DNA of 64,000 nucleotides from CAZCDS01 sp964497585 (lineage in GTDB: Bacteria; Desulfobacterota; Desulfomonilia; Desulfomonilales; Desulfomonilaceae), in assembly GCA_964497585.1 (NCBI GenBank), contig CAZCDS010000002.1, positions 201,963-265,962 of the forward strand, written 5' to 3'. The notes below the pieces were generated by a model. The model was not told the origin of the DNA. It did not search any database and was given only the letters and a program-made list of their open reading frames with translations. Of this stretch, positions 1 through 8,166 are shown piece after piece. Position numbers and translations under genes: made by a program. Positions within the stretch are counted from its first letter, which is position 1. Every line of letters starts with the position of its first letter.

Positions 1-349
1 CCAGCGAAAACCACCTCCTGATGTTAATTCTCCAATATTTTCGCAACGCCGGGTCGGGACATGGAAACACGGATCTTTCCCGCGTGCCCCGGGACAGATC
101 CCGCCGACCTGTCCATGGAACGGTCGCGGCCTGGCAAGGGCCCGCAAGCATTGCTCCGAGAGCAGCGGGTCTGTGATTTGTCCCGGCGGCTACAATTCGC
201 ATGAGCGGGGTGTACGCTTCGATCCTTCACCAATTTGTCGTAATCGAATCGGAGAATTGCAAACGATTTACTAGACATTCTATGAAAAATATTGTTCCTC
301 CCTGCCAGCCGCCGTAGGGGGAGTACCGTAAGTTGAACTTGCAATATGC
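1..349. other. Intergenic, no gene recognised
   Basis: Both strands carry only short open frames without a convincing ribosome binding site or recognisable protein. The left edge may hold the downstream flank of a gene outside the window. The promoter of the first gene begins right after this stretch. Confidence 0.5.
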
Positions 350-379
350 TTGACATCTGGACTGATTTTGCTGTATTTT
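350..379 (+). promoter_or_regulatory. Promoter of the pseudo-receiver gene
   Basis: A perfect -35 TTGACA (350-355), preceded by TGC, is followed after 18 bases by TATTTT (374-379). Transcription would begin near 386, only about 20 bases before the ATG at 406. The upstream in-frame ATG at 346 lies ahead of this promoter, which argues for the start at 406. Confidence 0.6.
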
Positions 380-405
380 TTAAAAAAAGAAATGGCGAGG
401 TTGCC

Positions 406-3400
406 ATGTCCTACCGGATCGTCGTAGCCGACAAAGATCCAGCCAGTAGAGAAGCGGTAACTCGCTTCCTCTCCGAGCAAGATAGCGAATTCATATCGGT
501 TTCTAGTTCCAGCGAACTCAAGCAAGCCATCAAGGGTCAGAAGCCTGACCTGATCATAATGAATGCCATTCTCTCAGACGCCCCCGGCTGGCGGATCGTC
601 CCGCGCATAAAAGGCTCCAAAGAATTTGCAGAGGTACCGGTCCTCCTGGTAACAGGCGATCCCGGAAGTCCGGCCCCCTCCGAGGTGCAAAGCGTTGGTG
701 CTGATCGTTACCTCACCAAACCGATCGACGGTTCATCGCTAAAGAGCTCGGTGGAGTCGCTGCTCGGCATCGGAGAAGTCCCTAGCGCCGCGGATGATGA
801 AGAGATAGTCATCGACTTCGATGACGATGAATCCGGTGAAATGACCGAGGATCTGCTCGACCTCTCAAGCGCCGCCATAGATGAAGATGAAGAGGAGGCT
901 TCCACTGACGTGGGAGATACCGTGGAAATCGATGCTGGGACACTGGAAGAAGAGATCGACGAGATCGGCGAATTCGACGAAGATGACGGGTACGGCGACA
1001 CGGTCAAACTCAATCTCGACGACATGGAGCTTGAAGATCAAGACACAGAGGGTACCGAGTTCGAGCCGACTATCGAACTCGTGCCCGAAGCTCCGACGGA
1101 ACTGTACGAGTCGTCAGATGAGATGGTAGTCGGCCCCCAGGAGATTCCAGCTCCCGATACAGGTGGGGGAGGACTCCCCGATTTCGATTCCATCACTCGG
1201 GACGTCAGGCCCGGCGGCAAGTCCGCGAAGGATTCGGTTACCGTTGACCTGGACGTGGATGAGTTGAGCCTCGAACTGGAGTCGGAAGACCTGGACGAGG
1301 AAACCCTTGCCGATAAGGCCCTTCCAGGCGTGGCGGATGATGCGGACATGGAGGAAATACTCGAGGTACAGGACCCTTCCAAGATCATTACTTCGGAAGA
1401 TCTGATGGTTGATGACGATTCACTGGTTCAGGACAGGTTCTCGGGCGGCGCGTCAGGCGAGCTGGACGTCATTGACCTTGAAGAAGATGAAGAGATCGGA
1501 GACATTGACAGGGAAGAGCTGCTGGGAATCGATTTCACTGAAGGGGAGGAAACAACGGGACCTTCCATTGATGGGACAACCGTTCCTGTCGAGAGCCGCG
1601 AAATGGAGCAAATGGCCCAGGAGGATCTGGAATCCCTCGAACTGGAAGACATTGAGGAGAGCGCCGTCATGGCCGACGAGCCCGGTCCGGCGGAGGAGCT
1701 CGCCATTGATGTGGATGAGGGCGAGTTGACCCTGGAGGACGTCCCCGCAGAAGAGATGACGACCGAGGAATTCTTCGGAGAAGAGTTGCCCACGGAAGAG
1801 TTCCCGACCGAAAAATTCCCCGACGAAGAAACCGGAGCATTTGAAAGGGAAGCCGAGATCTCGCTCGAAGTGCAACCGCTCGAAGAGGAGCTACGCCTGG
1901 AGACGGAAGTTGGCGAAGACGTACTTGGTGAGGAACTGGCACTCGAGCCGGAGCCCCCTGAAGCTGCCTTCGGCCATGATGTCATGGAAGAGGACGCTGT
2001 ACTAGAGGTCACGGAAGACATATCCCTCGACGAGATCGCCATGGAACCGGAGGCTGAGGCCCCGCCTCCTCGGCCTCAACCCCCACGGACTGACCAGTCC
2101 GTGACCGTTTCACCTCACTTGGAGCCTGGGGAAGAGCTGGCAACGGGAGTGGTCGCAGACCTGTCTGCCGTGAGGGAGCGGCCTGCAGAGACTGCGGCCC
2201 CGGCCGTACCGACCGAGGCCATAAGCCGTGTCATCCCTTCGCAGGAACAGGTACTCTCGATTTTCTCTTCGTCGGTAGGCCAAGGGATTAAAGACGCTCT
2301 GCCAGGCAGGCAAGAGTTGACGACCTCTTTTGAAACGGCTCTCAAGAGAGACCTGCCTGGACGGGAGGCAATATCGGATCTCGTGGTCCACACCATTCGA
2401 TCGGTCCTCCCCTCGAAGGAGGAGCTGCTCGAAGCCTACTCCCGCGGGACTTCCGAAGCGCGACCTGAGAGCGAGGCTGTTCTTTCGCGGTTGGACCAGG
2501 CTGTGAAGGCATTCATGCCTTCGAAGGATGAGTTCGTTGAAGCATTCGCGCGGAAAACCGAGGCGCCTCAACTGGACACCGAGGCCATGCTCGCGAGAAT
2601 CGACGAGGCGGTCAAATCCGCCCTCCCCTCCAAAGAAGAGTATCTCGAGGCATACGGCACGGGGACAGCCGATATGGGTCTCATGGGTACGGACATCCTT
2701 GCTCGCATCGACGAGACCGTAAAAGCCCTTCTCCCGTCAAAGGAACAGGCCCTCGCGGCCTTTACGGGCGGCCCCCCGGCCGAACTTCGGCTCGACAATG
2801 AAGCCCTCATGTCGCGGATTGACGAAGCGGTAAGGGTTGCCCTGCCTTCGAAGGAGGAGTGCCTCCAAGCATACGCCAGGGAGGCGGCTCCCGCTCCTCC
2901 TGACAACAAAGTTCTCCTCAAGAGGATGGAGGAGACGGTAAGAGCCTGCCTGCCGACAAAGGACGAAGTCCTCGGCCAGGTCGACAAGGCCATAGAGCGT
3001 GTGCTGCCCCCGGCCGACCAAGTCGCGCAAACTGTGGAGGGCGCACTCCGGACAGGATTGCCCCGGGAAGAAATCCTGAACAGAATGGAGCAGTCTCTCC
3101 AGGCTCTGACAGCTTCCGAGAAAATCACCGAAGCTCTCGCGCAGGTGGCCGAAACCCTACCCTCTCGAGATGAGGTCATGTCCCGGGTAACACGCTCGTT
3201 AGACGCCGTCCCCTCGTCGGAAGAAGTCCTTTCCGCGATCGAGACGCGCCTCAACGAGATGATCCCCCAGAGAGACGAAGTCCGGTCCAAGTTTTGGACC
3301 ATGCTCGAAAGCCGGTTCGACGCGGCGCTCTCTGAGATCGACCTGAAGACCACGTTGCCTGACATCATGCCCCATGCGGAAGACATTCTGACCAGCTTGA

Positions 3401-3663
3401 AGGAATCCCTCCCCGAGAAGGAGAGCTTTCAGGAGGTCCTTGCCAGGAGTCTTACCCGCGCGCTGGAGAACTCCTTACCCGAGCGAGTCTGGCTGGAAAG
3501 CGTGTCGAGAGGGCTGTTCGACGAAAGGACGAAGGGCGTCCTGCCCAGCAGAGAAGAGGTGGTCAAGATGCTGAGGCAAGAGATCCAGGTCAAGATGCTC
3601 GATGCGGTGGAGAGAATCGTCAAAGAGCAGATCAAGATGATCACTTCCGGCCTCGACTCGTGA
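406..3663 (+). CDS. Pseudo-receiver protein with acidic linker and 18-residue helical repeats
   Basis: This 1085-residue protein starts with a response-regulator receiver fold (about residues 1-120). Acidic residues D9/D11, T83 and K105 are in place, but the phospho-acceptor position holds Asn53 (LIIMNAILSD) where Asp is expected, so it is probably not phosphorylated in the usual way. Residues about 130-600 are a very Asp/Glu-rich low-complexity linker. From residue 610 to the C-terminus the motif LPSKEE recurs with an 18-residue period; units 668-848 are doubled to five 36-37-residue repeats of the type LPSKEEyLEAY...LaRIDEAVK. Eighteen residues equal five alpha-helical turns, so the array is probably a rod or hairpin solenoid of amphipathic helices. 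No output domain (DNA binding, kinase, GGDEF) is visible. Motility or scaffold roles are known for some large deltaproteobacterial receiver proteins, but the function here is unknown. The start at 406 fits the promoter at 350-379. Confidence 0.85.
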   Translation: MSYRIVVADKDPASREAVTRFLSEQDSEFISVSSSSELKQAIKGQKPDLIIMNAILSDAPGWRIVPRIKGSKEFAEVPVLLVTGDPGSPAPSEVQSVGADRYLTKPIDGSSLKSSVESLLGIGEVPSAADDEEIVIDFDDDESGEMTEDLLDLSSAAIDEDEEEASTDVGDTVEIDAGTLEEEIDEIGEFDEDDGYGDTVKLNLDDMELEDQDTEGTEFEPTIELVPEAPTELYESSDEMVVGPQEIPAPDTGGGGLPDFDSITRDVRPGGKSAKDSVTVDLDVDELSLELESEDLDEETLADKALPGVADDADMEEILEVQDPSKIITSEDLMVDDDSLVQDRFSGGASGELDVIDLEEDEEIGDIDREELLGIDFTEGEETTGPSIDGTTVPVESREMEQMAQEDLESLELEDIEESAVMADEPGPAEELAIDVDEGELTLEDVPAEEMTTEEFFGEELPTEEFPTEKFPDEETGAFEREAEISLEVQPLEEELRLETEVGEDVLGEELALEPEPPEAAFGHDVMEEDAVLEVTEDISLDEIAMEPEAEAPPPRPQPPRTDQSVTVSPHLEPGEELATGVVADLSAVRERPAETAAPAVPTEAISRVIPSQEQVLSIFSSSVGQGIKDALPGRQELTTSFETALKRDLPGREAISDLVVHTIRSVLPSKEELLEAYSRGTSEARPESEAVLSRLDQAVKAFMPSKDEFVEAFARKTEAPQLDTEAMLARIDEAVKSALPSKEEYLEAYGTGTADMGLMGTDILARIDETVKALLPSKEQALAAFTGGPPAELRLDNEALMSRIDEAVRVALPSKEECLQAYAREAAPAPPDNKVLLKRMEETVRACLPTKDEVLGQVDKAIERVLPPADQVAQTVEGALRTGLPREEILNRMEQSLQALTASEKITEALAQVAETLPSRDEVMSRVTRSLDAVPSSEEVLSAIETRLNEMIPQRDEVRSKFWTMLESRFDAALSEIDLKTTLPDIMPHAEDILTSLKESLPEKESFQEVLARSLTRALENSLPERVWLESVSRGLFDERTKGVLPSREEVVKMLRQEIQVKMLDAVERIVKEQIKMITSGLDS

Positions 3664-4104
3664 ACGCCGGCCCGAGGAAGGGAGGAAAAAGACTACCAGT
3701 GCGCAACCACGCCGAGCTTTCCTAGCCACTTCTCCCGACCGTGCCGCTGTTGGCCTTCAACCGTAGCAGGCAAGTCTTGCCACCGTGGTCCACAAGTGTA
3801 ACATCCCGTGCACCCTCGTCGCGGGAAAGCCTTTTCACAAACGCCTAAGAAATCGGAATCATGCAGTGATCGACGGTCGCTTTCGGAATTGTACGGGCGG
3901 GTCACGCGGTTCCCGCTATATTCAAATATGTGATACTCCGCGCACTTGGCGTAATGAACCCCTGGCAGCATTGTGGGACGCGCAATTGATAACTGATGAT
4001 GGTCTCCGACATCCGGCATGACGTCACTTGGATGTCTCACGAGCACACTACCTCATCCGGCCAGCGCACCAAATCACACTGCCTTCAGGCGAATCGACGG
4101 ATCG
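3664..4104. other. Intergenic, nothing recognised
   Basis: About 440 bases between the rightward pseudo-receiver gene and the leftward small Cys-motif gene. Open frames here look like chance frames, without a ribosome binding site or known motif. I see no clear hairpin with a T-run to end the rightward transcript. Confidence 0.4.
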
Positions 4105-4314
4105 CTATTTCTCAAGTGCTGCTAAGATGGGACAATTGGCACAGGGGAGCGTACGAGACGCAGCTATCCCTACCTGCGCCTTTGCATTCCTCGGCGCCTT
4201 CCGTGTCCTTCTCGAAATTTCCAAACACGTCTTGGCGGTCCAACGGCCCTTGAGAGGTTTGCACTCGATGACCTCGTGAGCCTCCAGCCAGGCTTGGGCG
4301 TCCGTAAATACCAT
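4105..4314 (-). CDS. Small Cys-motif protein (69 aa), function unknown
   Basis: A short leftward gene that I judge real for three reasons. It has a good ribosome binding site (AGGGAG, 7 bases before ATG). It has a near-consensus promoter at 4418-4445. Its cysteines are patterned: VIEC near residue 18, KTC near 29 and a C-terminal PCANCP. This Cys spacing resembles small putative metal- or zinc-binding proteins of deltaproteobacteria that pair a C-x(10-11)-C half with a terminal C-x2-C. No catalytic domain, signal peptide or membrane segment is visible. It does not overlap a larger gene on either strand. Function is not assigned; a zinc-knuckle fold is an inference from the Cys pattern. Confidence 0.55.
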   Translation of the reverse strand: MVFTDAQAWLEAHEVIECKPLKGRWTAKTCLEISRRTRKAPRNAKAQVGIAASRTLPCANCPILAALEK

Positions 4315-4417
4315 TTATTCTCTCCCTCGGTAACCCCCGGCAACCATGCCCAATATGCGACAGCCCAAGGAGCAGAAAAAAGATTGTGTTACTCAATCAA
4401 CGATTGTATCAGTGTTC

Positions 4418-4445
4418 AGTATAGGACACTGCACCCGAAAGTCAA
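4418..4445 (-). promoter_or_regulatory. Promoter of the small Cys-motif gene
   Basis: On the minus strand TTGACT (4440-4445) and TATACT (4418-4423) are separated by 16 bases. The predicted leader to the ATG at 4314 is close to 100 bases, long enough for regulation. Confidence 0.55.
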
Positions 4446-4729
4446 GACATTTCGCGCCCGTGACTCTCTTCGGCCCTACCTTCCGGCTGCACCGGGTCGC
4501 TGTGGAGGGCTACGTTCAGGCCCCCGAGGGATACCCGCCGTTGCCGGTCTTACCGCGTCCGATCCGAAAGGCCTCCAACCCCCGCTCCTCCCGGAAGCTC
4601 AGCGCACCTGCGTATTCATACACACTGATGGCACGGGACTCCGCGCGGCTTACTATCGTCACCTTCAAAGACGGCGGGAATTCTGTCAGCCGATCTGGTA
4701 CCACCTCGTCCGAATAGCAGCAGATGGGA
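4446..4729. other. Spacer downstream of cooC, nothing firm
   Basis: A minus-strand open frame of 62 codons (4516-4704) begins with GTG just downstream of the cooC stop. It lacks a clear ribosome binding site and any motif I recognise, so it is not called as a gene. No terminator is apparent. Confidence 0.35.
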
Positions 4730-5500
4730 TCAGTTGAGCACTCCTATATCCTTGAGTATCCCCCTCACCGCTATATAGGACGGCGCTTCAGTCGATATCT
4801 TGAGCAGGGGCTCTCCTCCGAGATCGAGGCTCATCAGAGTCTCGTCAAAGGGAATAAAGCCCTCGGGATCATAGGGGAGGCTTTCTATCTCCGCTCGTGT
4901 TTGTTCGGGCAAATCATCAGTCGTACCCTGGACGCGGCTTAGTACAAAATGCTTGTTGTGAATTCGCCCACCCAGCTCGTCGATCAATTCGACAATGCGC
5001 TTGACCGTCCTAAGGCTTCGCGGTGCAGGATCGGAGATAATGAACAGATGGTCGACCTCCTCCTCGGTCCGTCGTGAGAGATGCTCCATACCCGCCTCAT
5101 TGTCCACGACCACGAACTCGTAGTTGGACGTGAGATGGGATATCACTTCCCGAAGGATATTGTTGGCCATGCAATAGCAGCCCGGACCTTCGGGTCGCCC
5201 CATGGACAGCAAATCGAGATCCTTGGTCTCTTCTAGAGCGGCCTGTATCTGATACTCCATGAAGCGGTCTTTGGTCATGCCGCCGGGAATCTGATCTCCC
5301 ATTTTCCTCGTGTCTTCCCGCACGCACCCCACGCTGCGCGGCTCCCTGATTCCCAACACCTCGTGAAGGTTCGAATTGGAATCCGCGTCGATTGCCAGCA
5401 GCGGCCTCTTTCCTGCCTCGATGAGGGCCCGAATGACCAGCGCGGTAAATGATGTCTTGCCTACACCGCCCTTTCCCGCGACGGCAAGGGTAGTACCCAT
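4730..5500 (-). CDS. cooC: CooC-type CODH nickel-insertion ATPase
   Basis: A 256-residue MinD/ParA-type P-loop ATPase. The deviant Walker A AGKGGVGKT lies at residues 9-16, and a DADSNSNL switch region follows near residue 38. A CYC motif (residues 108-110) matches the paired cysteines that bind nickel in the CooC/AcsF family. Such proteins deliver nickel, with ATP hydrolysis, to carbon monoxide dehydrogenase or acetyl-CoA synthase. No CODH gene is in the window, so the client is elsewhere. The ATG at 5500 is preferred over 5524 because AAGGAAGG lies 4 bases upstream of it. The leader just ahead contains a perfect 7-bp inverted repeat (CGCCACG/CGTGGCG, 5519-5539). The next gene upstream in the same direction is a MetE/UROD-like enzyme, suggesting a shared role in C1 chemistry, although a hairpin separates the two. 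Confidence 0.85.
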   Translation of the reverse strand: MGTTLAVAGKGGVGKTSFTALVIRALIEAGKRPLLAIDADSNSNLHEVLGIREPRSVGCVREDTRKMGDQIPGGMTKDRFMEYQIQAALEETKDLDLLSMGRPEGPGCYCMANNILREVISHLTSNYEFVVVDNEAGMEHLSRRTEEEVDHLFIISDPAPRSLRTVKRIVELIDELGGRIHNKHFVLSRVQGTTDDLPEQTRAEIESLPYDPEGFIPFDETLMSLDLGGEPLLKISTEAPSYIAVRGILKDIGVLN

Positions 5501-5518
5501 GTAACCTTCCTTTCGCTT

Positions 5519-5539
5519 CGCCACGTGTGGCGCGTGGCG
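5519..5539 (-). promoter_or_regulatory. Hairpin in the cooC leader
   Basis: CGCCACG and CGTGGCG form perfect 7-bp arms around a 7-base loop, starting 19 bases upstream of the preferred cooC ATG. It could affect translation or mark an operator; its role is not known. Confidence 0.35.
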
Positions 5540-5647
5540 CTCCTACTATTAAGATAATACAGGATCACGTAATATGTGGGCGGCTTCGCGCGCTTATGCT
5601 CCTGCGTGCTGAGAATTGTAGCCACGCCGGCCGCCCGGTCAGCCTTT

Positions 5648-5687
5648 GCAAAAGGAGGCAGGAGAACTCATGAAGCCTCTCCTGCCT
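5648..5687 (-). terminator. Hairpin/terminator between UROD-like gene and cooC
   Basis: AGGCAGGAG (5656-5664) pairs with CTCCTGCCT (5679-5687), giving a 9-bp stem. On the minus strand it is followed by CCTTTTGC, a short T-tract. It lies 80 bases after the stop of the MetE/UROD-like gene and could be a weak terminator or attenuator ahead of cooC. Confidence 0.5.
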
Positions 5688-5767
5688 TGCCGCAACTGCC
5701 AAGACTCGGCTCCGTGGTGCATGACTGTGCCTGGCCTCGCGCAGAAACCACTTACAGGACTTCAGAA

Positions 5768-6850
5768 TTATTTGACGTCAAGCAGTGAGTCACCCAACGC
5801 CTCGATTCCCGAGAGAACCTCGTAGACGCGCGCGGCAGACTTCGGCCCCAGCCCTCCGCACCCGCAGGCCGGGGTGACGATGGCCTTGTGCAGGAGCAGT
5901 TCCCGATCCACGCCCGCGTCCTCAAGGGACTTGATTCCCGTCATGAGTCGCTCCCGGACGGTTTCCGGGGTTTCCTCGGCTATCCTGTCAGTGTTCGGCA
6001 CTGCTCCCCAGGCAAGCACCCCGCCCCTTCCGAGAAAACCAGACACCTCCTTCGCGTATATGCTCATGGACTCCATGTAATCCACCGCGTCGAAGTTGAT
6101 GATGCGCGTCGAGGTCCTCATCAGCAGACCCCAGTCCGTGTTACCACAGCAATGGACTCCGGGGATTCCTCCTCGCTGCAGGACCATGGAGATGACCTCG
6201 TCCAGGGATTCAACCACATCCCTTTCCGACACTCCCAGGAACGCGGATGAACCGTACGCGCTCAAACTCGGTTCATCAAAGAACACAATGATGTTTTCCG
6301 CGTACGATCTGAATGCCTCCACAAGCCACATGGCCTTCAGCCCCATTCCCTTGACCGCCACGTCCCTGAAAAAGGGATGGTAGAAAATCGGCTTTCCATG
6401 CTCGTCCGTGACCGTCGTGGCGAAGCTGAGAGGTCCGGTCACCTGCACCTTCACGAACCGTGGTCGCCACTCCCCTTCCCGCATTCTCTCCAGAAGGAGG
6501 TGTATGCCTGACCCATAATCCGGCCCAATGGCAAAGCGGTCCAAGGCCCCCCCCTCCATCGCCTCCATATATCCTGCGTAGAAGGCTTCGAGGTCCGAAG
6601 TGGTGTCGCCGGCCGTATCAAACCGGTACTGTCGGGCATCGATGTCCACCTCGAAACGAGGCAGTCCCTCGGTGAACTGTATCCACATTTGCTCTCTCGG
6701 GTCCATCCGCGAGAACTGCGGGGCATGCGGAGCGTCACGGAGGCTCGCCAGAACGAGATCCACCCCTTCCGCGGCGTGTACGTGCGGCAGGTTCCCCACC
6801 GCAGTCGTCAGAACCTTTGGGAGACAAGCTGTTTCCTGCCATTTGTCCAT
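5768..6850 (-). CDS. MetE C-terminal/UROD-like methyltransferase
   Basis: A 360-residue protein of the uroporphyrinogen decarboxylase/cobalamin-independent methionine synthase superfamily (TIM barrel). The N-terminal TAVGNLPH resembles the GSLPH start of the family. HCCGN in the middle and TPACGCGG near the C-terminus supply the His and two Cys that ligate zinc in MetE-type methyltransferases; the zinc activates a thiol for methylation. It lacks the N-terminal half of full MetE, so it is a core-MetE or corrinoid-dependent methyltransferase; the substrate cannot be told. The ATG at 6850 is chosen because GGAG lies 6 bases upstream and the homology begins right there. An in-frame extension to ATG 6961 or TTG 6982 adds a basic, non-family tail. 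Its neighbour cooC supports a role in C1 or corrinoid metabolism. Confidence 0.75.
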   Translation of the reverse strand: MDKWQETACLPKVLTTAVGNLPHVHAAEGVDLVLASLRDAPHAPQFSRMDPREQMWIQFTEGLPRFEVDIDARQYRFDTAGDTTSDLEAFYAGYMEAMEGGALDRFAIGPDYGSGIHLLLERMREGEWRPRFVKVQVTGPLSFATTVTDEHGKPIFYHPFFRDVAVKGMGLKAMWLVEAFRSYAENIIVFFDEPSLSAYGSSAFLGVSERDVVESLDEVISMVLQRGGIPGVHCCGNTDWGLLMRTSTRIINFDAVDYMESMSIYAKEVSGFLGRGGVLAWGAVPNTDRIAEETPETVRERLMTGIKSLEDAGVDRELLLHKAIVTPACGCGGLGPKSAARVYEVLSGIEALGDSLLDVK

Positions 6851-7126
6851 AATCTGCTCCGATGGTACCGGTCCTTTCTCGTGGGGCCTGTTGACGTTCC
6901 TCCGCACTGCTCCGCGTCGAGGCTTCGGGCCGAAAGCGACGTTCGATCGCTCATCAGCCATATTGGGGCACCTGCCCGCCAACTCCGTCGGAACAGCTCA
7001 TTCCCACTGCGTGACCGGACTTCAACAAAAAGGTAATTGATCCCCAGGTGAGCTGTCAAGCAGACGGAGGCTCTGCCGGAATTGCTGCGTGCATGTGTCC
7101 GTCCCTCACCGGGGGCAATTGACCAG

Positions 7127-7155
7127 TTGAAACTGACCGGATATTCTATTATAAA
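7127..7155 (+). promoter_or_regulatory. Promoter of hypothetical gene 7260-7856
   Basis: TTGAAA (7127-7132) and TATAAA (7150-7155) are separated by 17 bases, close to the sigma-70 consensus. Transcription should start near 7162, just ahead of the palindrome at 7175-7200. The rest of the 6851-7126 spacer shows nothing else. Confidence 0.55.
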
Positions 7156-7174
7156 TGGTGATGATCTCAGCGGC

Positions 7175-7200
7175 TTATACACACCGCCTGCCGTGTATAA
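7175..7200. promoter_or_regulatory. Operator-like palindrome TTATACAC-N10-GTGTATAA
   Basis: Perfect 8-bp arms separated by 10 bases, lying about 13 bases downstream of the predicted transcription start. The AT-rich arms and spacing fit a repressor operator (roadblock position) better than a terminator, since no T-run follows. Confidence 0.5.
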
Positions 7201-7259
7201 ACCCGACGATGCAAGTCGGTTTCGGCGCGCCGTCGGGGGATGTGAGAGGATGAACCGCC

Positions 7260-7856
7260 TTGGCCGACCAGAGCTCCGTATACGGCACCACAGCGCAAGA
7301 CGCCTCGCACAAACCCGTCGCCCCAAGGCGACGGGCCGGAGCGAAACAAACGTTCTGGATTCATCCTGCCACATTCATCTTCCAACGGCATGAACCTCCC
7401 AAGCTGCTCGAGACCATCTGGGTCGCGCACCCCGGATGGGGATACATTCGAAGAAGAGACCTCTGGATCAGGCAGGAGTGCTCACTCGAAGAGCTGCTCG
7501 AACGCGGCTTCATGGAGAGGAAACCGCTCGCCGACGGCGAGGCAATGAGCTGTCCCCATTGCGGGATGTACATCTATTCTATACCCGGTGCGCTCGTGAA
7601 GAGACATTTCGAAGAATGCGGCGGAATGGGCGAAGATTGGCTGGCCATAGAAGCAACGGTTATCGACGAGAAGCGAATCAAAGACTACGAACGAAAACTC
7701 AAGGACGACGCAGCGAGAGAGGAACAAGAGCGCCTCATGGAGGAAAAGAGAGAGAGATTCGACAGGATCAAGTCCGAAGCCCAAGCGCGGCAAATGCAAA
7801 GGGACCGCAAGAAGCGGCTCAGAGAAGAGACCAAACAGGAATGGAAGCGGCGGTGA
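7260..7856 (+). CDS. Hypothetical protein with Cys/His finger and basic coiled coil
   Basis: A 198-residue protein with no recognised family. A CPHC...H-x3-C set (residues about 98-118) looks like a small zinc finger. The C-terminal 65 residues are almost entirely charged (Lys/Arg/Glu/Asp) and predicted to form a helix or coiled coil. There is no signal peptide or membrane segment, so it is probably cytoplasmic. No in-frame ATG precedes the conserved-looking part; the TTG at 7260 has AGAGGA 9 bases upstream and follows a near-consensus promoter, so it is the likely start. A nucleic-acid-binding role is possible from the finger and basic tail but is only a guess. Confidence 0.6.
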   Translation: MADQSSVYGTTAQDASHKPVAPRRRAGAKQTFWIHPATFIFQRHEPPKLLETIWVAHPGWGYIRRRDLWIRQECSLEELLERGFMERKPLADGEAMSCPHCGMYIYSIPGALVKRHFEECGGMGEDWLAIEATVIDEKRIKDYERKLKDDAAREEQERLMEEKRERFDRIKSEAQARQMQRDRKKRLREETKQEWKRR

Positions 7857-7880
7857 GAGGGTCATTTCTGTGAGGCGGGC

Positions 7881-7905
7881 AAAAAAAAGGGACGCAGAGC
7901 GTCCC
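7881..7905 (-). terminator. Rho-independent terminator (leftward)
   Basis: GGGACGC (7889-7895) and GCGTCCC (7899-7905) form a 7-bp stem with a 3-base loop. Read leftward it is followed by eight T residues (A8 at 7881-7888 on the plus strand). It ends leftward transcripts, presumably that of the Cys/Pro-rich exported protein whose stop lies about 260 bases upstream. Those 260 bases hold no other gene. Confidence 0.8.
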
Positions 7906-8166
7906 AACGGATTAGGAGGATCTATTTTTGTTTGTAAGGGGGGTGTTCCATACTCCCCCCGCCTCGATCAGGGCGTCCTTCGATCATGGCCGAGATCGGA
8001 TGCCCTTGACAGGCGTTTGTTCCGACGAGTGGCGCAGGCCCTATTCTGTTCGACCATAGGGCTCGCGCTTCTGCCGAATTTCTGATCTTTGCTGCTGCGC
8101 TCCTCCGTGTGCCATTGGAGCGTCAAGCAAGCGTTTAGCTTCCAAGCGTTTGTTCGGTGATCGACC

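Noticed and set aside
1428..2042. Long Ser-rich open frame opposite the pseudo-receiver gene
   Set aside because: It is the complement of the Asp/Glu-rich codons (GAN/GAR read as Ser/Leu) and has no ribosome binding site or homology; a shadow frame.
4516..4704. 62-codon minus-strand frame after cooC
   Set aside because: GTG start without a ribosome binding site and no recognisable motif; kept only as a note in the spacer entry.
5672..5827. Small plus-strand frame starting ATG after GGCAGGAG between cooC and the UROD-like gene
   Set aside because: Its start overlaps a strong hairpin and its 3' part runs inside the opposite-strand gene; more likely a terminator stem.
7889..7905. The GGGACGC hairpin read as a rightward terminator for 7260-7856
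   Set aside because: No T-run follows on the plus strand; the A-run on its left makes it a leftward terminator.
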